Positions 25,781 to 37,418 of a stretch of 64,000 nt of DNA are shown here, one piece after another. Origin of the DNA: Salvelinus alpinus (taxonomy: Eukaryota; Chordata; Actinopteri; Salmoniformes; Salmonidae). Made by a program: the position numbers and the translations under genes. The stretch lies in contig NC_092098.1 in assembly GCF_045679555.1 (NCBI RefSeq), forward strand, positions 22,412,038-22,476,037. Reading direction: 5' to 3'. The notes beneath the pieces are model-generated. The model saw only the letters and a program-made list of their open reading frames with translations, was not told the DNA's origin and made no database searches. Every line of letters starts with the position of its first letter. Positions within the stretch are counted from its first letter, which is position 1.

Positions 25781-25920
25781 GGTTGGTTGAGTGGTAAAAC
25801 CGTCAAGTCTAGAGAACACATATCCCTTACTGGAGACTGAGGTTCAAATCCTGTTTATGTTTTGTCCACCTATGCCAATCACCCACTATTCTTCCTGAAA
25901 AGGGCAATGTAATTCCATTT
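25781..25920 (+). repeat. tRNA-derived SINE-like sequence
   Basis: It has an A-box-like TGGTTGAGTGGTAA (about 25784) and a perfect B-box GGTTCAAATCC (25841-25851), spaced as in a tRNA with a long variable part. The 3' body is unrecognised. It may be a SINE head or a tRNA pseudogene. Confidence 0.4.
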
Positions 25921-26107
25921 TGCCTTTAAAAACTAACATGAAAAATTGACTGCACACACAATGCCTAAATGGACTAGCTTACATCACTCAAGTTACAATC
26001 TGAAGCAGTTGCCAATTATTTTTCCTGGAGTTTGATTTCACCAGAGGCCTCCAACCTTGTAACCATGGGAGTTTGGGTTGGGAGTATTACCATGTTCAGA
26101 GTTTTGG

Positions 26108-26115
26108 ATAAAAGG
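26108..26115 (+). promoter_or_regulatory. TATA-type box upstream of odorant receptor 2
   Basis: ATAAAAGG is followed by CTGTGATGCTGTTT, mirroring the motif at 11177 before the paralog. A donor-like TCAG/GTAC (26196/26197) and acceptor CTCCTCCAG (ends 26586) suggest a non-coding exon of about 60 bp and a 390-bp 5'-UTR intron 505 bp upstream of and up to the coding exon. Confidence 0.55.
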
Positions 26116-26612
26116 CTGTGATGCTGTTTCAGTCTTGAGGGGTGGAAGATCATCTCACCCTTTTTGTTAGTGTTATACTTCAACAATTTATGTCAGGTAC
26201 AATCCTTCTTATGTTATCTAATGTGCTTGTTGTGATGCTGATGTTTTATATCTGTTAGAGTTGAAAGTGTTATTGTGTCCATTGTATCTACATCTATTGA
26301 ATTATACAACATTGAATTATAGTCAGTTGTTGTTCTCTTTTGTGAAATATATTATGTTGGTTTGTTTTTGGTTACTTTTTTCACTTTTTCATGAAATCAT
26401 TTGGTTAAATATATTGACAGTAATTGTTCTAAAACAGTATTTAATGAGCGATATTAATGAGAGGCAAGGTAATGAACAAGGATTATCAAATTGTATTTGT
26501 TGCTTGGTAGATTTTTTTAAAGTCATAATACCACTGCTATTTATTTGGTATTTATTATTAAATAACTTTATTGCATTCTCCTCCAGGTTGTGACATTCAC
26601 TCTGGGTGGCAA

Positions 26613-27551
26613 ATGGAGAACCACACCTACCCTAAGAACATGTTCCTCCTGGAGGGGTTAAAGGTCACTCAACAGTCCTCCTACCCTGCCTTCATCCTTC
26701 TCCTCATCATCTACATCTTCACGATGGTGTCCAACATCGGCCTCATACTACTGATCTCCATGGAGAGGAGCCTGCACCAGCCCATGTACATCCTCTTCTG
26801 CAACCTACCTCTCAATGACGCTCTTGGAGCCACGGTTATCGTCCCTCGTTTGCTGAGTGACATATTTGTGGCAAGCACAGACCGCTACATTAACGACGTT
26901 GCGTGTGCCGTCCAAGCATTTTGCGCCCACATGTTTGGCACAACATCACATACAATACTGATTATCATGGCCTTTGATAGATATGTGGCCATCTGCAACC
27001 CCCTGCGATATGCCACCATCATGACCAAAAGGATGATTGCAAAACTGACTGCTTTTGCCTGGGGGTCTGCCTTTCTGCTTGTGGGGGTCCTCCTGGGCCT
27101 CACACTCAGCTTGTCACGATGCAGATCTGAAATCTTCAACCCCTTCTGTGACAATGCCTCGTTATTCAAGCTCTCCTGTGAAAGCATTATTATTAACAAT
27201 ATCTATGGACTCACTTTTACCGTCCTACTCCTGGGGTCCTCCATAGGGAGTGTGACACTAACATACCTTAAGATAGCTATTGTGTGTGTGAGAAACAAAA
27301 ACAGGGTTCTGAATAGCAGGGCCTTGCAGACCTGCTCCACACACCTGTCTGTGTACATCATCATGCTGGTGTCCGGTTTCACCATCATCTTTCTCCATCG
27401 CTTCCCTCAGTGGGCCGACCACAGGAAACTGTCAGCCATTTTGTTTCATGTGGTTCCTCCTTGGCTCAATCCTATTATCTACGGTCTGCAGACCAAAGAG
27501 ATCAGACAGAAAATCTTCAACAAGTTTCATAATAATAAAGTGACTGTATGA
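26613..27551 (+). CDS. Odorant receptor 2 (class A GPCR), intact
   Basis: This is a 312-aa seven-transmembrane odorant receptor, paralog of the one at 11644, with gap-free alignment. The ATG at 26613 is chosen because the open frame upstream begins at TTG just 5' of a CTCCAG splice acceptor. The protein starts MENHTY (N-glycosylation at Asn3). Motifs: [30 protein letters not shown] (119-133), SRCRSEIFNPFCDNAS in extracellular loop 2, RALQTCSTHLSVYIIML (TM6), NPIIY (286-290). TM segments are as in the paralog. Single coding exon, no disruption. The stop is followed within 16 bp by a 236-bp TC microsatellite that would lie in the 3' UTR. Expected role: odour detection in olfactory neuron cilia; ligand unknown. 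Confidence 0.93.
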   Translation: MENHTYPKNMFLLEGLKVTQQSSYPAFILLLIIYIFTMVSNIGLILLISMERSLHQPMYILFCNLPLNDALGATVIVPRLLSDIFVASTDRYINDVACAVQAFCAHMFGTTSHTILIIMAFDRYVAICNPLRYATIMTKRMIAKLTAFAWGSAFLLVGVLLGLTLSLSRCRSEIFNPFCDNASLFKLSCESIIINNIYGLTFTVLLLGSSIGSVTLTYLKIAIVCVRNKNRVLNSRALQTCSTHLSVYIIMLVSGFTIIFLHRFPQWADHRKLSAILFHVVPPWLNPIIYGLQTKEIRQKIFNKFHNNKVTV

Positions 27552-27563
27552 TGAATGTGTATT

Positions 27564-27807
<244 letters not shown>

Positions 27808-27849
27808 GAAAAGCCAACTGACATTGGTGTTGAATTGTTGCACCCTCTA

Positions 27850-29186
27850 GGCCAGGGGTTCACATTTTCACTCGGAGGAACATCACCTGTGCAACATCTA
27901 TTTCTATGGGCACAAGCACTGTTCATGACACAAACTGATGCAGTTTTTAAGCTAATTTTCATACAATTCTGTACATTTTGCAATGTTACAATGTATAGAG
28001 GAACTGATGATGCACTACCCAATTTCAATTTAGACTATTGTATTACAACATTCAAGAGTAAGTTTAAAGATGGACTCAGTTCCTCTTTTTTTTGCAGGAT
28101 GGGGGGGCCATTGCTCTAGGCTACCAGTTGCATTGTTTCGGATATGAAAAGGAGACCACTGCTGTCTGCTGAATGATAAATATGCCAGATGGGAATGTTC
28201 TGAAAGCTTGATTCTAATCAACCGTCTGAATAAAATAAAGACAGAAAACGGCGAGTTGGTGGCCCACTCATTTTCAATGGAACCAAAGCTGGGGGCGAAA
28301 TTTGGTGCATGCAAAAATAGTTTTACTGAAAGGAAGAATTTCCCTTACCTGAGGGAATTATTTAAGGTCATTACATTAAGGTCAATACCCTCAAAGTTTT
28401 TCTTAGGTTAGGGCATACTTAAGGGGTTGTACGGTAGTTTGAAGGCATGTACAGAAGAATGAGTTTCTGGTTACCATGGAGATGACCTTCACTGACTGAA
28501 CTTCTCATCAAAGATATCACATTTATTTTGGGAGATCGCAAAATAGAACTTCTATATTCAAGACAGGAGAATTGATTCAGAAGATAATGATCTGGATCAG
28601 AAGATAAAACATTTATTTTAGTTACTTTTTTTCTCAACTTGTTTCTATTATTTTTTAGCACGTCAAGCTAATTTACAGAGTAGTCATGGATTGTGCAACT
28701 TCCATTGTTTAGTTAAAGTGGAACTGGCAGCATTTTATCAACATGAAATCTTTTAATTTTTTTTCTCTGACAAGCGAGCACTTAGATATGGTCATTTTCA
28801 TGTTTTCATAAATTCGTACAATGTTTGGGAATTACGTATACTAAAGCATTTGTGAAAATTCTATTTGCCTCATTTTCAATGGAAATATGGGCAGGGTCTC
28901 TAGTTTTTTTGTGGGGGCCTTACCGTTAAAACACTTCCGGACAATAGTTTGCATTTAGCTAACTAACTCGCTATCGCTATCACAACTTCCCAAACATGGA
29001 TTCACGCAAAATGTGCCTTTTATGTTCAGTAAGGGATGCCACAATAACTGACAGAAAAGGAAGCTGTTCATGGAGCAGGAGTGTTTTGACCACCAAACTT
29101 TTTAGAGGAGGGAGTGCTGTTGCGGTAAAGCAAGAGGTAGCGGAGCGCCAAGTCTAGGTCCAAAAGGCTTCTTAACTTCTTAAAGC
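27850..29186. other. Intergenic, mostly unassigned
   Basis: No confident gene. A short frame at 28996 starts MDSRKMCLLCSV, with two cysteines spaced like a zinc-binding knuckle, then is lost. It could be a transposon 5' remnant. Confidence 0.35.
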
Positions 29187-29283
29187 ATTGTTGGTTAAGG
29201 GCTTGCAAGTAAGCATTTCACTGTAAGGTTTACAACCTGTTGTATTCAGAGCATGTGACAAATAAAATTTGATTTGATTTATG
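29187..29283 (+). repeat. LINE 3'-end fragment
   Basis: GTAAGCATTTCACTGTAAGG and terminal AATAAAATTTGATTTGATTT match the TTTGA-tailed LINE 3' ends elsewhere in the window. About 100 bp. Confidence 0.6.
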
Positions 29284-29426
29284 TTGGTCATATACCACAC
29301 CCCCACGGGCCTTATTGCTTAAATATATACTGTATTATAGTTTCCTGTTTAATCTGATTCATTTTAATGCTCCTACATGTACTGTACCTTTGCCTGTTCC
29401 TGATCATTACAGGGATCCACTAGGAT

Positions 29427-29630
29427 CAGGGGTGGGCAAATTCCAGTCCTCGAGGGCCTGATTGGTGTCACAATTTTGCCCCAGCCCCAGCTAACACACC
29501 TGACTCCAATAATCACCTAATTATGATCTTCAGTTTAGAATGCAATTTGATTAATCAGCTGTGTTTGCTAGGAATGGAGAAAAAGTCTGACACCAATCAG
29601 GCCCTCGAGGAGTGGAGTTGCCCACCCCTG
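29427..29630. mobile_element. hAT-like MITE
   Basis: A 204-bp element with long terminal inverted repeats: left CAGGGGTGGGCAA, right TTGCCCACCCCTG. Pairing continues inward through CCTCGAGGGCCTGATTGGTG on both arms. It is too small to code for transposase. The end sequence resembles hAT MITEs. An 8-bp target duplication is not clear. Confidence 0.75.
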
Positions 29631-30174
29631 CATGGTGCTGCAATCATACCAAGATGTCTCTAACAGACCAAGAGGGAAGACAACTGTTTATCAAGTGCCA
29701 CATTGTTTTTCATAATTTGTGCCACTTGAAAACCAAACCCAGAATCAAACTGAAAACACATTTGAAACTCTCCTATTCCTTCATTTCAAAATGTTAAGTA
29801 TTAAAGAAAATGTCAACAAAGTGGAATTTCATAGTGTTTTTATTAACACCATAATTTGCCAAGTGCAAGATGAGTTACGGTATGCTTAGTTCATGAAGTG
29901 CCATATGAAAAGAGCTAAACAATAAATACAAATATTCATAAATCATAAGGAGTTATCCTTAGGCATTAGATAAACATGTATGAAGAGAGCTGTACAAGGC
30001 AAGCCATAAAACAATTATGCAAATATAATCATGTAAATATGCATATGAAGAGAACTGTGCAAGACAGAAAAATCAAGTGTTATGTTTAGATAATAAGGTA
30101 GAGCTGACAAAGAGAGCTGTAGAAGGCACAAAATATGAGAACTATTTAAAAACACAAAGTATTAGGCCCTGAGC
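29631..30174. other. Intergenic, no gene recognised
   Basis: AT-rich. No supported frame or repeat. Confidence 0.35.
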
Positions 30175-32618
30175 CTAAATACCACATAGTTTAACATATT
30201 TGGAGCACAGAGTTAGTCTGCCTGACTGGAACTCATATACTGTCCTTGGCAGCATATGTATGAAATAAAATGTCTTCAGTTCAGGGATAACATCAGCACT
30301 GACATTCACATCAACAATAACAACCTGCCCGGATGGAGCCCAGACAGTAGTTTGCATCTCTCCAGTCCTGTGCAGAACATGCCCATTCGCCCCTGCATGT
30401 AGTACCCACAGGCTCCATTAGGTTGCAGCTGAGGAACTCCATCCACCAGCTTCACATCGGTGAGTTTGCCAGAAAACAGTTCAGTCAGAGACTTACTCAG
30501 AACAGGACATTTGATTTCTAGAAGTTCTTGAGAGTTTAACACTCCATCTGGGCTTGCAGAAACCATGGCTCCTTGACACACTACTGTGCCTCTACTCTCC
30601 AGACTAAACCCACAGCTCTCCCATCCATGTGTAGGCCACCTGCTCGTTTTCTTTGCCATATGTGGTTGCTGAGTTCCCATGGAACCTGGGGAAGAGATGC
30701 TCCTGCACAAAGTTGTAAGGATTTGTTGAGGTGCGCACAGGAACTTTCTTTGCTGAGCTAGCAGTGATGCAAAGTTTACGTGCATCATACTACTCACGGG
30801 AGGAACTCTGTCCTTTAGTGACCTCCTCCAAGCTGGCACGTTTACACTCCTTCAGCTTAGCAAAAACATAATAAAATGACAAGCATTTCTGACACTGCAT
30901 GTTGATGCCATGTAAACCATTAGGCTGCTGTAGCTGTGTGGCTGCTGCTGGAACTTGATGACTGGTTTAGCTTTGATGCACTCGTGCAGAACATTGGCCC
31001 CTTCCAAACTCTTCTTAAGTGCGTTGTGGGAGTGGTATACAGGAGTTGGAGGTAGAGATGGAGAAGCAGCTGGGGTGCTGTCAGAGAACTCGTCATTTGG
31101 TTTGTGAACTTTAAAACAGATCCCGCTCAACCTTTTGTGAGTGAAATTCCGCTGCGTCCCCGAGTTCCACTGGCATTGCTCATCTGTACAGGACACCCCT
31201 GTCAATCATCCATACCCAGCATTGCACCTATTGTTAGAATAGTCAATTACAGTATGGAACACTCGTTAACATGGTGTTCACAGTTGACTAGTTTACACAG
31301 TTCCCTTTTAACTAGTAAGTTTAGGTTATGTTGGCCTCCTGGGTGGCGCAGTGGTCTAAGGCACTGTATTGCAGTGCTATCTGTGCCACCAGAGATTCTG
31401 GGTTCGATTCCAGGCTCTGTCGCAGCCGGCCGTGACCGGGAGGCACATGGGGTGGCGCACAATTGGCCCAGCGTCGTCCGGGTTAGGGAGGGTTTGGCCG
31501 GCAGGGATATCCTTGTCTCATCGTGCACTAGTGACTCCTGTGGCGGGCTGGGTGTTGTGCACGCTGACCAGGTGTATGTTGTTTCCTTTGACACATTGGT
31601 GCTTCTGGGTTCGATGGGCATTGTGTCAAGAATCAGTGCTGGTTGTGTTTTGGAGGACGCATGGCTCTCGACCTTTGTCTCTCCCGAGTCCGTATGGGAG
31701 TTGCAGCGATGAGACAAGATTGTAACTACTACCAATTGGATACCACGAAATAGGGGGTAAAAAGTTTAGGTTTTATGTTGGTAATTTCCTATTTAATTGT
31801 AAAACTCACCTTGATTCTGTACCTACCTCATCGCCATTCGAGATTAGACTGATATACTTACACAATGAGCCATTGAAACCAAGAACCATGTGTGCATGTT
31901 GTAATAGTTAACGTTGTCAGTTCTGGTCAGTGATATGGTATCATCACAATCAGCTAGCTAGCTAAGTAACGTATCAGTCATAGAAAGGCAAGTTAGGCAA
32001 GTTATGATAAATAAAAAGCCAGTGAGCTAGCTACCTTCCATAGTATTGCAGCTGCATGACTGCAAGTCTTCGACCTGCCCTGCAACAGAAGAACATCCTG
32101 CAGTCTCCACCATGTCGACAGATGACACAAGAATCCAGGCAGAATGATGGTGTGTTTAGCTCAGACTGGGCTGGACATCTGCTTTGAGGTATACCAGATT
32201 GTCATCCTCAAGACAGTGAATAAGCCCGCACCCAACTTTGCCACTGTGGAGGTATTAATATTTCTCTGTGCTTTTGTAGCTCCTCATCTCTGTCCCATCC
32301 ACACTGAGAGACAAGAATAAATAATTAAAGATGTCTTCGTTGGTGATATGTGGCCATTTTTTCATATCGTCCTCCCACTCTTGAATAATCTGAGGATGTG
32401 GCATAGACTTGCCATTTGACTTTAAAAGGTTTTTCTTGGTATGATCCCACAACATTTTGACCTAAAAGCAGCCGTGCGTTTGGACATTTAATAGACACTG
32501 CAGTAAATAAAACCTGTCTTGTCCAGGAACGGAGTCTACGCAGACCGGTGCACCATAGCCAATCAGAGCTACAGTAGGCCTTCATGCCAACAAGAAATTT
32601 GCCACACAGGCCTGCCAT
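30175..32618 (-). pseudogene. YqaJ-type exonuclease-domain gene remnant
   Basis: Minus-strand pieces resemble a multi-domain protein common in fish genomes. The N-terminal part (32155-32455) has HPQIIQEWEDDMKKWPHI and KADVQPSLS. A cysteine segment (GVSCTDEQCQWNSG, near 31200) suggests a SWIM-like zinc region. The YqaJ/lambda-exonuclease-like core (30306-30839) has SASPDGVL followed by LLEIKCP, matching the metal-binding D..ExK pattern. A C-terminal part is at 30175-30357 (LPELKTFYF-like). Frames are broken in several places. A SINE (31335-31757) lies inside. The family is probably transposon-linked or domesticated from a mobile nuclease; this is inference. Confidence 0.6.
31335..31757 (+). 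mobile_element. tRNA-derived SINE
   Basis: The head has an A-box (TGGCGCAGTGGTCTAAGG) and a B-box (GGTTCGATTCC, about 31401), as in tRNA-Leu-type SINEs. The body is ~340 bp and the 3' end GGGGGTAAAAA. Inserted in the YqaJ remnant. The long ORFs on both strands here are not genes. Confidence 0.8.
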
Positions 32619-32689
32619 TCACTTTGAATTGGAAGGTGTGTTTACAGAAAGTTGCAACAGCACAACTTTAGATCATTCGAATGCATTTG

Positions 32690-35284
32690 CAAAAAGCGAG
32701 AGGAGAGGAGTCTTTGAAGAACCTGGCGAACATGTTGGATGTGTTCAACCATGGACCTGGAGAAGATGAGGATGTCATCCAGGTACACAATCACAACTGG
32801 TGAAGTAAGTCGCGCAGCACATCATTAACCAGGGCCTGGAAAATGGCCGGAGCATTTGTAAATCCAAACGGCATGACACGGTACTCATAATGTCCATTTG
32901 GAGTGTTGAACGCTGTCTTCCACTCGTCTCCCTGTCTGATGCGCACCACATTGTATGCGTTCCGTAAATCAAATTTTGAAGAAAATGTAGCTCCCTGGAG
33001 TCTCTCAAAGGCTGACGACATAAGAGGAAGAAGGTAACGGTTCTTGATGGTAATGTTATTTAAACCCCGGTAATTGATACAGGGACGGAATCCCACATCC
33101 CTCTTTCCAACAAAGAAAAAACCTCGCTCCTGCAGGTGAAGTGGACAGCCGAATAAAACCAGCCGCCAGCGCCTCCTTAATTTAACTGTTCATGGCTGCA
33201 GTCTCTGGACCTGAGAGAGAATACAGCACTCCTCTCAGAGGAGTGGTGCCGTGCAGGAGGTCGATGGCACAATCGTAGGACCTGTGAGGAGGCAGTTCGC
33301 TGGCCCTTCATTTACTGAAGACCTGACCCAGAATCCAGTAATCCCGAGGTACGCGGGAAAGATCAGGCTTGTCATCCCTAGCCGGGGGAACAGGAGAATC
33401 AGAAGCCTCCAGACGAGCAGGGCTGGAAAGATGTAGAGAGAGTTACTGGCAGGTGGACTGGCATGAAGGATTCTATCACAGAACTCTTCCCAAAGGCCAG
33501 TCAATTTGAGGATTATGGATAGAAAGCCACGGATGTCCAAGAACCAGGGGAAGCTCAGGAGAGTCCAACAAATGTAACTGGATAAACTCCACATGATAAT
33601 CCAGAACTCGTAGCTGAATAGGCATGGTGAGTTGCTTCACCTTCCCAGACCCAAGGGGTTGAACTTCCAGCTTAGTGAGAGGCAGCCCCTGTTGGCGAGC
33701 TAATGTGTGATCCAGAAAACAGGTAGCCCCAGAGTCTATGAAAGCAGGAATGTCCAACTGCCCATTGTCTCACCACAGGTTGGAAGGAAGCAAGGTGCGT
33801 ACCGTGTCGGCAGCTGAAGACTGTATTTGACTCGCCAGTATTCTCCCGTCTACTGACGAGTCATCCCATTTCCCGTCAGCTTGGGACAGGAGGCATGGAC
33901 ATGTCCAGACTGACCACAGTAAAGACAACGTTGCTTGTTAATCCTGCACCATCTCTCCAGAGCGGAAACCTGGTGCGTCCCAATTGCATTGGCTCTCTGA
34001 AGTATATGAAGGAGAACCAGAGCCGAATTGAGGACTCTGACGGGGTACAGGACAAGCAGACGCAGCATAAGGCAGTGGAACAAACAAAGAATCGACTCCC
34101 TCAGCGGAACCCAAAACAACTCTGATCCCCTCCGTCCTCTCACGACGACGTTCCCGAAGCCGGTTGTCAATCCGGATGGCCAGAATGATAAGCTCATCCA
34201 GAGTGTCCGGGTTGTCCCGGGAAGCCGGTTCATCCTTGAGAACCTCGCTGAGTCCGTTCAGAAAGGCTGAGTGAAGTGCCTCTGTATCCAACCGCTTTCA
34301 ACGGCAAGCGTCCGAAAGTCAATGGTGTAATCTGCTACCCTCCGGCTGCCGTGTCGAAGCATAATGAGTCTTTGAGCAGCGTTCCTGCCACTGATGGGGT
34401 GATCAAAAACCCTCTTCATCTCCTGGGTGAAGCTTTGCCAATTAAAACAAATGTCTGATTGCTTCTCTCATATGGCCGTACCCCAGGCCAGAGCCTGTCC
34501 TGAGAGCAAGGAGATGACATATGCCACTCTGGAACGCTTGGTGGGAAACGTTGTTGTTAGCAGCTCGAAGGCCAGTGAGCATTGGAGCAGTAACCCACGA
34601 CACCTCCCAGGATGCCCCTCATAGCGCTCCTGTGCCGGGAGATGAGGCTCCCAAAGGGAGGAAGACGCTGAGCTGGTAGGGAGAGGAGGATTAGGAACAG
34701 CCACAGGTGCAGCAGCCGTTGCTACCGACTGTCCTGTCTGCAGAGCGGACACAAGAGTTCTAAAATCATCCGACAATGTCTGCAGCCGCGCCTCATTGCG
34801 ACCAATGTTTTTTATTTTTTTATTTCACCTTTATTTAACTAGGCATGTACATGCACATCCAATCACAGTTCCATGGTGGGTGTGAGCCGACCATAAATGA
34901 TAGAATTCAGAGTGTTCCTCGGATGACTGAAAAATCTCTGCTGGGTCCATTGTAGGCTTAGGACTACTGTACCAATAATGCTAGTACGAACTCGAATCCA
35001 GGCGCAGAGAAACACAGCAAGCAGGGGTAAGGATAAATCCAGAACTTTTACTTAGTCTTAACAGAAACAAGGCAACCGCACAAGAGCACACTAATAAAAC
35101 ATGAGACCTAAGCAAAGATACAGACCAACTGAGGAACCTAAATAACAAGGCAACCAGGTGAACAGAGAAGGTAATTAAACACAGGAAAATCCAATAAGTA
35201 ATAATCAGGGTAACCTGAAAACTAGAAAACAGGGTAAGGGTGCCCTCTAGCAGTAACCTAAGGAAACAACAATCAAATAACACA
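32690..35284 (-). mobile_element. Ty3/Gypsy-type LTR retrotransposon, broken and truncated
   Basis: A minus-strand fossil with parts in the expected order: one LTR (about 34968-35284), gag-like region with a zinc-knuckle segment (about 33850-34950), aspartic-protease-like region (33476-33757) and reverse-transcriptase region (32775-33096). The element stops within pol near 32690 and the second LTR is not seen. A short LINE/SINE-tail fragment is nested near 34805-34890. It carries several breaks. Age is intermediate: domains are still readable. Confidence 0.8.
34968..35284 (-). repeat. Gypsy 5' LTR (approximate)
   Basis: The + strand runs TGTACCAATAATGCTAG to AACACA, so the minus-strand element begins TGT and ends ACA. 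It lies just before the gag-like region. The exact right end is uncertain. Confidence 0.5.
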
Positions 35285-35589
35285 GAAAGATCATAGGAAA
35301 TCCCAGGACGTAGTGTCTATAATACTGTAATAAACTCACATAGTTGCTGTCACAAACTCCACACAGTTGTCACTGACTAGTTGGATATTTATTTCCCACT
35401 GAGCAAACAATTTCTGTACTTACAGCATTCATATAAATTCCTTTTATCAGGTTTTTTAATAATAAAAATATATAAACATGCAGATAAATGAAAGTCAGAT
35501 GGGTCTCGGGACTGATAAGGTTATGGATTACAAATCATGATTACAGTTCTTCTATCAAGTTATAAAATCCTGAACTTCCCTTCAATCAC

Positions 35590-36471
35590 TTAAAGGTCAC
35601 TCAACAGACCTCCTACCCTGACCTAATCCTCTTCCTTATTATCTACATCTTCACCTTGTGGCCAACATCAGCCTCATAGTACTGATCTCCATGGAGAGGA
35701 GCCTGCATCATCTCATGTACATCCTTTTCTGAAACTTGTCTCTTAATAACATAGTCGGGGCTACAGCGATGATACCTCGTCTGTTAGGGGACATTTTGAC
35801 CGCAGCTCCTGAGCGATATATCACCTACATAGATTGTGTCATTCAGGCTTTCTGTGCTCATGTTTATGCTACGACATCACACACCGTTCTCATGATCATT
35901 GCCTTTGACAGGTATGTGGCCATCTGCAACCCCCTGCCGTACGCTACCATCATGAACAGCAAAATGGTAATCAGGTTGTCAGTGTCTGCCTGGGGGGTGG
36001 CCATAGTCTTAGTGGGGATTCTGCTGGGCATCATATCCGCCTATCACGCTGTAGGTCTAACACATTTAACCCGTACTGCGACAGTGCCTCCTTTTTCAAG
36101 CTCTCCTGCGAGACCGGGTTTATAAATAACATATATGTCTTAACATTTACTGTTATGCTGTTTGTCTCGTCCATAGGCAGCATCAGTCTCGCCTATCTGA
36201 AGATTGCCATTGTTTGTCTGAGTAGTAGAACAGCTCTTTAAACAGCAAGGTCCTGACAACCTGTAGCACACGCTTACTGGTCTACCATATTGTGCTGGGA
36301 TGTGGGTTTACCATTATCATCCTCCATCGCTTCCTAGCCTATGCAGACCTGCGCAAACTGAATAGTGTGCTGGGTAGTGTGGTCCCTACCTGTGTCAACC
36401 ACATAATATATGGTTTACAGACTAAAGAGATTAAACAGAGGATATTTAGGGTGTTCAAAGAGCCAAGGTAG
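35590..36471 (+). pseudogene. Odorant receptor pseudogene, same subfamily as receptors 1 and 2
   Basis: The sequence follows the receptors at 11644 and 26613 from LKVTQQTSYP to the C-terminus (TKEIKQRIFRVF). The first ~16 codons and the ATG are missing or unrecognisable. Disruptions: a 1-nt loss near 35658 where the paralogs have FTMVANIG, an in-frame TGA at about 35730 in TM2, a frame change near 36040 before SRCRSNTFNPYCD, and another near 36232 before LNSKVLTTC. The core motif [15 protein letters not shown] is kept, with Pro replacing Arg of PLRY. NPIIY of TM7 reads NHIIY. A decayed duplicate with no likely function. Confidence 0.9.
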
Positions 36472-37418
36472 ACGCAGGATTTTGTGTTAAATTTGATGGG
36501 AAAATAAATAATATATAATATAATGAGAACTGCAGTGTATGTGTGTGGCGTTCATAAAACAAGGGTGGAGTTTCTTCTCAACCACCACCTGAGGGACCTG
36601 TAAGGGTTCTGTTGAATTGGACCCTAACATTAGCTGAGAGACATTATTTCATTGATGGTATGCATATTCAAAGCCTGTTGTAACAATTAAAACATACAGC
36701 TGCCCCGGTTTGGGTTAGTACTGATGGAAAAAAAATCTTAATTCCTGGCATAATGCAAATCTACTGTAAAATACATAACTAGGAAGAACACTACTGTATG
36801 TTTTCAAACTGACATTTATTTTAGGTGGTGCAACGTTTTGGGGGGTGTTCCATTAATCATTTATAGATTTAATTTCCACATGCAAACCATCATAGAATAT
36901 TTTATTGTGCGACGCTTACAGAGAAGGCAGAGGCACAAAACCAAAATCTGTTGGTACACTTTATTTGACAGTGTGCTATTTCCCTGATATTTAGAAATTA
37001 TATTACGAGATTGTAATTACACAATAATCACCTAACAATTACTGTTGTTTCTTTGGTATTGATTAAAAACAAGTATAATCGCATACCATTTAGTACTGTA
37101 TCTGGTAGTTGTACAATGCGATTGAACAGGACTGTATAGTTGTTATTTCATTTTTGTGGTTCTTATCAATAAACTTAAAACTATTAAACAGTTGTATACA
37201 GTTGTGTAACCTACACCATGAACCAAATGGTAAACACTGTTATTGTTCGGTTTCGTTTATAAGTGCATGATAATGAAACATTTAGCTCTTCTGCCTTCCA
37301 AAGAACAAACAATAATTGGAAACAGTGACTTGGCATTATTTTGGAATCTCTGAAAATTATCACACTTTTTAGCCCATACTAAACTATTTTAAAGGAGATT
37401 GTATTGAATGTTTTGCTG
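36472..37418. other. Intergenic between convergent receptor loci, no gene seen
   Basis: AT-rich. No coding or repeat signature. It would hold the 3' UTRs of both neighbours. Confidence 0.4.

Noticed and set aside
26571-26612. Upstream extension of odorant receptor 2 (and 11611-11643 for receptor 1)
   Set aside because: These open stretches start at TTG and lie 5' of or across splice-acceptor-like CAG sites; the conserved MENHT start is downstream.
31104-31735. Frames of 118-202 aa on both strands
   Set aside because: They lie within a tRNA-derived SINE and its flanks, with no protein similarity.
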